From the NCBI GenBank assembly GCA_029941175.1, contig JAPYRM010000017.1, positions 1 through 11,490 on the forward strand: 11,490 nucleotides of DNA, written 5' to 3'. Positions within the stretch are counted from its first letter, which is position 1, and each line of letters starts with the position of its first letter. The translations under genes and the position numbers were made by a program. This DNA comes from Halobacteriales archaeon (GTDB lineage Archaea > Halobacteriota > Halobacteria > Halobacteriales > Hikarchaeaceae). Below, one piece after another: positions 7,750 through 11,490 of this stretch. Under the pieces are notes generated by a model. The model was given only the letters and a program-made list of their open reading frames with translations. It did not search any database and was not told the origin of the DNA.

Positions 7750-7757
7750 TTATAAAA
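7750..7757 (-). promoter_or_regulatory. TATA box deciding the start at 7730
   Basis: On the minus strand TTTTATAA is centred about 24 bp before ATG 7730, with AAAGGT just ahead of the ATG. The spacing suggests a leaderless or nearly leaderless transcript and excludes the upstream TTG 7760. Confidence 0.55.
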
Positions 7758-7774
7758 CAAAAACTATGCTGTGT

Positions 7775-8329
7775 TTAAGTTTTGATTAATTGATATGCGA
7801 TATACGTTCCTGCTACTATCACAATCACTCCTATTATGATTATCCAATTTTGTATGATGGCAAGAGAAGTAGCCGCCATTGTAATTGCAATCATCATCAG
7901 TGCTATCAATGGAAGTTTACTCGCAGGTATCAGTGGGCCTGTATCTACCACCTTTGGTCTCGGAATGGATAGTCTTTCATCAACCGTGATTTGAGTTCTA
8001 ACCTCTTTAGGATCTTTAATTATAATCGTAACATATGCTGTTTCAGACCCGTGCCCAGTTACTATTTTCACCCACCCTTCTGTCGCTGGGGCATTTTTTC
8101 TCACATGAACTTCCAATCTAACATTTTCTTGTTCTTTTAGGAACCTGTTTGACACTCCTATGTATGCAAACTCTGCAATCTCATCACTAAGCTGCAAGTA
8201 AACATGACACGGACCTCCCTGATTATACAATATCAATCCAAACGATCCGCCCACTTCTACTGGAGTCTCTTCAACTTCAATTGAATTTGGAAAAGATCTG
8301 TTAATCTGAATCTCTACATCTGCAGACAC
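7775..8329 (-). CDS. Membrane-anchored conserved protein, resembling haloarchaeal DUF7524
   Basis: No function is known to me. The 184-residue product has a beta-rich N-terminal domain (about 1-110; for example GGSFGLILYNQGGPCHVYLQLSD and a second strand-rich part ending TAYVTIIIKD) of Ig- or CARDB-like character. A proline-containing linker follows (about 120-135), then two adjacent C-terminal membrane helices (about 138-160 and 163-182). No signal peptide is visible. Two closely spaced C-terminal helices put the beta domain and the short tail on the same side; because the N-terminus lacks a signal peptide this is probably the cytoplasm, which is inference. The pattern matches a family I recall from haloarchaea (DUF7524, from memory), next to the gene downstream here. 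The start is GTG 8329, supported by a TATA-like CTTTTTAC 26 bp upstream. Confidence 0.72.
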   Translation of the reverse strand: MSADVEIQINRSFPNSIEVEETPVEVGGSFGLILYNQGGPCHVYLQLSDEIAEFAYIGVSNRFLKEQENVRLEVHVRKNAPATEGWVKIVTGHGSETAYVTIIIKDPKEVRTQITVDERLSIPRPKVVDTGPLIPASKLPLIALMMIAITMAATSLAIIQNWIIIIGVIVIVAGTYIAYQLIKT

Positions 8330-8351
8330 AATCTGTATATGGTCGAGTAAG

Positions 8352-8359
8352 GTAAAAAG
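8352..8359 (-). promoter_or_regulatory. TATA-like element before the membrane protein gene
   Basis: The minus strand reads CTTTTTAC, centred about 26 bp before GTG 8329, in the 56-bp gap after trm112. It resembles the CTTTTATC box in front of the winged-helix gene at 10127. The match is weak and A/T homopolymers are common here. Confidence 0.35.
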
Positions 8360-8385
8360 ATATCTGGCAAATCCATTTGAGCTTT

Positions 8386-8565
8386 CTAACGCAAATCAGG
8401 AGGGAGCATATTTGGTATCTCTTCCTCAATAGGATACTTTTCTCCACACTTCACACACGTAAGGGTACCAGTTACGATTCTATCTTCCCTCTCTTCAATT
8501 ACCTCTAGTTCTAGTTTTTCCTTGCAAATTGGACAGCAAAGAATATCAAGAAGATCTTTTCTCAT
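8386..8565 (-). CDS. trm112: Trm112-family methyltransferase partner (zinc-binding, 59 aa)
   Basis: This short gene (59 residues) begins at ATG 8565 and ends at TAG 8386-8388. It starts MRKDLLDILCCPICKEKLEL, then has TCVKCGEKYPIEEEIPNMLP and ends PDLR. The two Cys clusters (C10/C11/C14 and C37/C40) form the zinc site, and YPIEEEIPNMLP is the Trm112 family signature. In archaea, as in eukaryotes, Trm112 is an obligate partner that stabilises and activates several SAM-dependent methyltransferases acting on tRNA and on translation or release factors. The length is normal for archaeal Trm112, so it is complete. A TATA-like box centred 26 bp upstream in the 43-bp gap after purA suggests its own, near-leaderless transcript, though read-through from purA is also possible. 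Confidence 0.88.
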   Translation of the reverse strand: MRKDLLDILCCPICKEKLELEVIEEREDRIVTGTLTCVKCGEKYPIEEEIPNMLPPDLR

Positions 8566-8585
8566 AACCTTTAAGAAAACGCATA

Positions 8586-8595
8586 GTATTAAAAA
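8586..8595 (-). promoter_or_regulatory. TATA-like box for trm112
   Basis: The minus strand reads TTTTTAATAC, centred about 26 bp before ATG 8565, in the gap between purA and trm112. This is the spacing expected of a leaderless archaeal gene. Confidence 0.45.
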
Positions 8596-8608
8596 TGTGA
8601 CGGGATTT

Positions 8609-9925
8609 CTACCAGTTAAACGGTCTTCTCTTTAAAACAGTCTCAGATCTACCCGGGCCCACTCCAACTGCCATCACGTCCGCATCAACTTCAGAGGCTA
8701 TATACTCTATGTACTTCTGAGCTTCTTTTGGCAAGGAGTCATATCCATTTTCTGCTACTTTTGACCAATCACACTCGGGCCAACCTGAAAAATTTCTATA
8801 TTCAGCTTGGCACTCCCCCCACAACTCCGTAGTAGGTGGTAAAACACGTATACTTTCTCCTCTAAATTCATATGAATCTGCTACTTTTACGTCCCCCATT
8901 CCTGCAAGTACATCTATATGGTTAACGACTATTCCTGTAAAACCATTCACCCGTGCAGCATGACGCAACATTGGCATGTCTAACCATCCTACCCTCCTAG
9001 GGCGACCCGTTACTGTTCCATATTCTCCCCCCCGTTCTCTTAGGCCATCTGCAAAGTCGCCTTCTAATTCTGTAGGAAGTGGCCCCGTTCCTACCCGTGA
9101 TAAATATGCTTTTATTATTCCTATGATCTCGCCTTGTCCTATTATCTTAGGCGAGACGCCGCTCCCTGTAGCGGCATACCCTGAAGAAGAGTTAGATGAC
9201 GTAACGTGTGGATAAATCCCATGGTCTATGTCTAGTGATGTTCCTTGGGCACCTTCAAATATGACTTTGGCTCCCAATTTTATTTGTTCTGTGATAAATT
9301 CTCCCGAAACAATAGCCATGTTTCCCCTTTTAATCCTCTCCCCGTACGCACAATATTCTCTATATATGGCTTCTAAGTCGAATGCTTCATCAACGATAGG
9401 TCCAGCCGCTTCTGAAATCATTTTCCGCCTTTTCTGAGTTAAGTATTCAAGCTTTTCCCAAAAAAGATCTTTGTCAAGAAGGTCTCCTATTCTGATCCCT
9501 CTTCGGCCCGCTTTATCTTCATATGTGGGCCCAATACCTCTGCCCGTAGTACCTGCATCCAACTTCATTTTCTTTTTCGCAACTTCTTCTAAATCATCTG
9601 CAACTCTATGAAATGGAAATATAACATGAGCTCTCTGAGAAATATATATCTTGGGATCGATCCCCCTCTTACGCAAACCATCAATTTCATTAAACAATGT
9701 CTTCGGATTGATAACACATCCATTTCCCAAAACTCCAATTTTTCCGCTAATTGCACCACTCGGTACAAGTGATAATTGATATTTTTCTCCCTCTATCACC
9801 ACTGTGTGTCCTGCATTATCGCCCCCTTGATATCTAACAACTATGTCCGCTTCGTCACAAAATATATCTACGATGCGCCCTTTACCCTCATCCCCCAATT
9901 GAGAACCAACAATTGTTATGCTCAT
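8609..9925 (-). CDS. purA: Adenylosuccinate synthetase
   Basis: PurA condenses IMP and aspartate using GTP to form adenylosuccinate, the first committed step from IMP to AMP, in the cytosol. The 438-residue length is full (bacterial and archaeal PurA are about 430). Motifs: the GTP-binding and catalytic loop GDEGKGR at 11-17 with catalytic D12, NAGHTV with catalytic H40, TTGRGIGPTYEDKAGR (IMP site) at about 125-140, FEGAQGTSLDIDHGIYPHVT in the middle, GTVTGRPRRVGWLD (IMP/aspartate loop), and VNHIDVLAGM for guanine recognition. The start ATG 9925 gives the canonical MSITIVGSQLGDEGKG. The surface is lysine/arginine-richer than expected of a salt-in halophile. The gene diverges from the winged-helix gene, and trm112 follows 43 bp downstream. 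Confidence 0.97.
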   Translation of the reverse strand: MSITIVGSQLGDEGKGRIVDIFCDEADIVVRYQGGDNAGHTVVIEGEKYQLSLVPSGAISGKIGVLGNGCVINPKTLFNEIDGLRKRGIDPKIYISQRAHVIFPFHRVADDLEEVAKKKMKLDAGTTGRGIGPTYEDKAGRRGIRIGDLLDKDLFWEKLEYLTQKRRKMISEAAGPIVDEAFDLEAIYREYCAYGERIKRGNMAIVSGEFITEQIKLGAKVIFEGAQGTSLDIDHGIYPHVTSSNSSSGYAATGSGVSPKIIGQGEIIGIIKAYLSRVGTGPLPTELEGDFADGLRERGGEYGTVTGRPRRVGWLDMPMLRHAARVNGFTGIVVNHIDVLAGMGDVKVADSYEFRGESIRVLPPTTELWGECQAEYRNFSGWPECDWSKVAENGYDSLPKEAQKYIEYIASEVDADVMAVGVGPGRSETVLKRRPFNW

Positions 9926-9956
9926 CCCTTCTACTTCCCACTCTGCATACCCTGCG

Positions 9957-9965
9957 TATACATAT
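9957..9965 (-). promoter_or_regulatory. Possible TATA box for purA
   Basis: The minus strand reads ATATGTATA, centred about 36 bp before ATG 9925. It predicts a leader of roughly 10 bases that contains GAAGGG next to the ATG. It is the best candidate in the divergent region for purA. Confidence 0.35.
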
Positions 9966-9992
9966 TCCGATCCCTTGTCGTACGAAAATCAT

Positions 9993-10048
9993 TCATTTTT
10001 CACCTCTAAAATGGAAATGGACATTTTGATTTTCCTATCATTTTTCAC
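9993..10048. repeat. Direct and inverted repeats in the purA / winged-helix divergent region
   Basis: The 11-base word TCATTTTTCAC occurs twice in the same orientation, at 9993-10003 and 10038-10048, 45 bp apart. Between them AAAATG (10008-10013) and CATTTT (10022-10027) form an inverted repeat with an 8-base spacer. The 201-bp region 9926-10126 holds no credible gene; its short open frames are low-complexity. The repeats could be regulator binding sites, but A/T-rich words recur by chance. Confidence 0.35.
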
Positions 10049-10090
10049 GCTTATTCTTAAAGATTCATTCCACATTCTACTCAAAATCGT

Positions 10091-10105
10091 AAAAAGACTT
10101 TTATC
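10091..10105 (+). promoter_or_regulatory. BRE/TATA promoter of the winged-helix gene
   Basis: AAAAAGA followed by CTTTTATC (10098-10105) is a good archaeal BRE plus TATA arrangement. It is centred about 25 bp before ATG 10127 and no Shine-Dalgarno sequence follows, so the transcript is probably leaderless. Confidence 0.55.
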
Positions 10106-10126
10106 ATCCTTTCTCCTACACTGGCT

Positions 10127-10426
10127 ATGATCGATCGTCTTGAAAAAGAAATCGAGATGTTGCATAGGCATCTTGAAATTCTCCAGTTAGTTATTTCTAG
10201 TGAACCCATTGGGATAGTTAAAATGTCTAACGAAACTGGACTCCAACACCATAAAATAAGATATTCTCTCCGTGTTTTAGAGGAAGGTGGTTTAATTGCC
10301 CCCTCTAGCCAAGGTGCTATTTGTACAGAAAACACCGCAGCATTCGTCGAAGGCCTAAGCACCAAGTTAGGTGGCATTCGTTCTAACTTGAACTCATTAG
10401 GCATTTCCACTTCTGGCGATTCTTAA
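10127..10426 (+). CDS. Small winged-helix DNA-binding protein, predicted transcription regulator
   Basis: This 99-residue soluble protein has an N-terminal amphipathic helix (about 1-24, LEKEIEMLHRHLEILQLV) suited to coiled-coil dimerisation. A winged helix-turn-helix follows: the first helix is around 16-25, IGIVKMSNETGL and HHKIRYSLRVLEEGGLI (41-57) form the HTH and recognition helix, and the wing is around 58-68 (APSSQGAICTEN). A short C-terminal helix (about 70-90) follows. The pattern HKIRYSLRVLEEGGLI is typical of small archaeal MarR/ArsR-like predicted regulators. I do not know its target. It sits divergent to purA across a region with repeats, so purA or autoregulation are candidates, which is inference. 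The start is well supported by the TATA box 25 bp upstream. The stop is 4 bp from the convergent gene. Confidence 0.82.
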   Translation: MIDRLEKEIEMLHRHLEILQLVISSEPIGIVKMSNETGLQHHKIRYSLRVLEEGGLIAPSSQGAICTENTAAFVEGLSTKLGGIRSNLNSLGISTSGDS

Positions 10427-10430
10427 AACT

Positions 10431-11490
10431 CTATAATTCTGGAACTACTAAGTGTACTTCTTCTCCCTCTCTACAGTCAACCAACCCAAGATAGTATTTA
10501 TCTTTCCTTGAGACTCTGACCCTTGGATCTTTGATTTTTGAATCTCTCTTCAGTGAGCGCCGTTTACCTTTCATTTTTTCTGTAGCAACTTCTCGAGCTT
10601 CTTTGGAATGATAGCTTGAACTAACCAAGAACGCCGCCACAAATGTATCTTCACATTCTGCAACTTTAGAAGCAGTTTCCACCAATTCCGTTACCATTTC
10701 TCCTCCTGTTGGATCGAGATCGTCGTTTACATTAGCAACAATAAGTGGCTTCCCTTCTACATCGACCATAATAACATCAAATTTATATCTCCGTGAATCT
10801 CCCTCCTTTCCCATTGTTTCTACCGAACTCCGTAGCTGAATTCTATCGATCCTTGGGATCGCTTTATATAACGATCTCAATAGTTTGATATTTTTTGTTC
10901 CTTTAATCTCATAAGGCAATTTAAGATATATCCACTTCGCAAATCTATACTCTGGCGTTTTGCGTATATACTCCTTAACCTCTTCTGTACCTCTTTTTCC
11001 TTTCACTAATGTTCTATCTGTATCAAATCTACTATGAATCTCATATTTCAAATTCGCTTCAACCGACATTTGTCCAATAGGTTTTCTCCCCTCTAATGAT
11101 TTTAAAAGAGTTGGCCCCTCATCTTTTTTATATCTGATAAATATATTCGATTTCTCTTTCGCAAATTCTTCATCGACTATATTTTGAATAACTTCTTCTA
11201 TCAACTGAGTCTCTTGACCCACTTTAGACGGAGTCGTTTTTTTCACTTTAGGCGTACTTAAATTTTCTACTACTTTTTCTATGGTCTCTCTCTGTTCTTC
11301 AACATCTATTCCTTTATCTTTTTCTCTCTTGACTGCAATAGCCATATTCCCATCTTGATTGGGGTCTATCGAAGGTATTATTCTAGATTCTCTCCATTCT
11401 ACCTCGTCATCAAAGTTGTTTCCTTTCTCAATCCTTCTCGCCACTTCGCTTTGGGTATCTTTATTTGGAGTCTCTGGGTGTAGCTCCTCT
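10431..11490 (-). CDS. Uncharacterised charged protein, C-terminal part (gene runs off the window)
   Basis: I do not recognise a function. The frame stays open to the right edge; the GTG at 11444 is probably an internal valine, since 15 further codons (EELHPETPNKDTQSE) read on upstream. About 352 residues are visible. The N-terminal 150 or so are highly charged and low in hydrophobics, probably disordered or coiled. From about TPEYRFAKWIYLKLPYEI onward the C-terminal domain looks folded, with RYKFDVIMVDVEGKPLIVAN, a DD-x-DPTGGEM turn, a helix, then FVAAFLVSSS and a final YYLGLVDCREGEEVHLVVPE. This resembles conserved haloarchaeal hypothetical proteins. The alternating strands with acidic residues faintly recall PD-(D/E)xK nuclease-like folds, but the ExK residues are missing, so no catalytic claim is made. 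There is no membrane segment. Confidence 0.8.
   Translation of the reverse strand, partial: EELHPETPNKDTQSEVARRIEKGNNFDDEVEWRESRIIPSIDPNQDGNMAIAVKREKDKGIDVEEQRETIEKVVENLSTPKVKKTTPSKVGQETQLIEEVIQNIVDEEFAKEKSNIFIRYKKDEGPTLLKSLEGRKPIGQMSVEANLKYEIHSRFDTDRTLVKGKRGTEEVKEYIRKTPEYRFAKWIYLKLPYEIKGTKNIKLLRSLYKAIPRIDRIQLRSSVETMGKEGDSRRYKFDVIMVDVEGKPLIVANVNDDLDPTGGEMVTELVETASKVAECEDTFVAAFLVSSSYHSKEAREVATEKMKGKRRSLKRDSKIKDPRVRVSRKDKYYLGLVDCREGEEVHLVVPEL

Noticed and set aside
9027..9033. Run of seven C in purA, checked as a possible frameshift or sequencing error
   Set aside because: The frame stays correct on both sides: the conserved GTVTGRPRRVGWLD motif follows directly, so the run is genuine coding sequence.
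9918..10130. 70-codon plus-strand open frame (and one at 9776-10009) crossing the purA / winged-helix intergenic region
   Set aside because: The translation is Phe/Ser/Leu-rich low complexity, as expected from T-rich intergenic DNA, and it overlaps purA and the promoter of the winged-helix gene.
10081..10410. 109-codon minus-strand frame opposite the winged-helix gene
   Set aside because: It is the complement of a well-supported winged-helix gene, shows no recognisable domain, and its end overlaps that gene's promoter.
1..11490. Search for a mobile element, CRISPR array, defence island, tRNA or rRNA
   Set aside because: No transposase or integrase, no regularly spaced repeats, no cloverleaf or rRNA-like stretch was seen. 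All major genes are housekeeping, transport or small conserved hypotheticals packed tightly.

Overview
The window looks like a gene-dense piece of chromosome from a euryarchaeon of the haloarchaeal lineage with low G+C (about 40% by eye). The proteins are archaeal in style: a CoaBC that reads like haloarchaeal ones, a haloarchaeal-type TrkA/TrkH pair, an archaeal PurA, a 59-residue Trm112 ending IPNMLPPDLR, and two small proteins resembling families otherwise known to me from haloarchaea. Several start codons have TATA-like boxes 24-28 bp upstream, as expected of leaderless archaeal genes. Low G+C and lysine-rich proteins argue against a typical salt-in, high-GC haloarchaeon. A relative such as the marine Hikarchaeia, the Methanonatronarchaeia or a low-GC halophile is possible, but this placement is inference.

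Layout. (1) 1-3023, plus strand: the end of a Mrp-type cation/proton antiporter operon in the order mnhC(partial)-D-E-F-G, with 4-8 bp stop/start overlaps at three of four junctions. (2) 3039-4202, minus: coaBC, for coenzyme A synthesis, convergent with mnhG. (3) 4203-4423: divergent promoter region. (4) 4424-7272, plus: trkA-trkH, the K+ uptake regulator and channel subunit, overlapping by 4 bp and ending at a hairpin/T-run. (5) 7308-9925, minus: a run that reads purA, trm112, a two-helix membrane protein and a small cytosolic protein in transcription order; each gene seems to have its own TATA-like box. (6) 9926-10126: divergent intergenic region with a direct and an inverted repeat. (7) 10127-10426, plus: a small winged-helix regulator. 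(8) 10431-11490, minus: an uncharacterised charged protein that runs off the right edge.

Functionally the left half is ion homeostasis: Na+/H+ exchange by Mrp and K+ uptake by Trk, with CoA synthesis between them. The right half is housekeeping (AMP synthesis; the Trm112 methyltransferase partner) with conserved but uncharacterised lineage genes. I see no rRNA, tRNA, CRISPR array, insertion sequence, phage gene or defence system, and no strong evidence for a wholly new system. The best leads are the unstudied lineage proteins and the divergent regulatory region beside the winged-helix gene.
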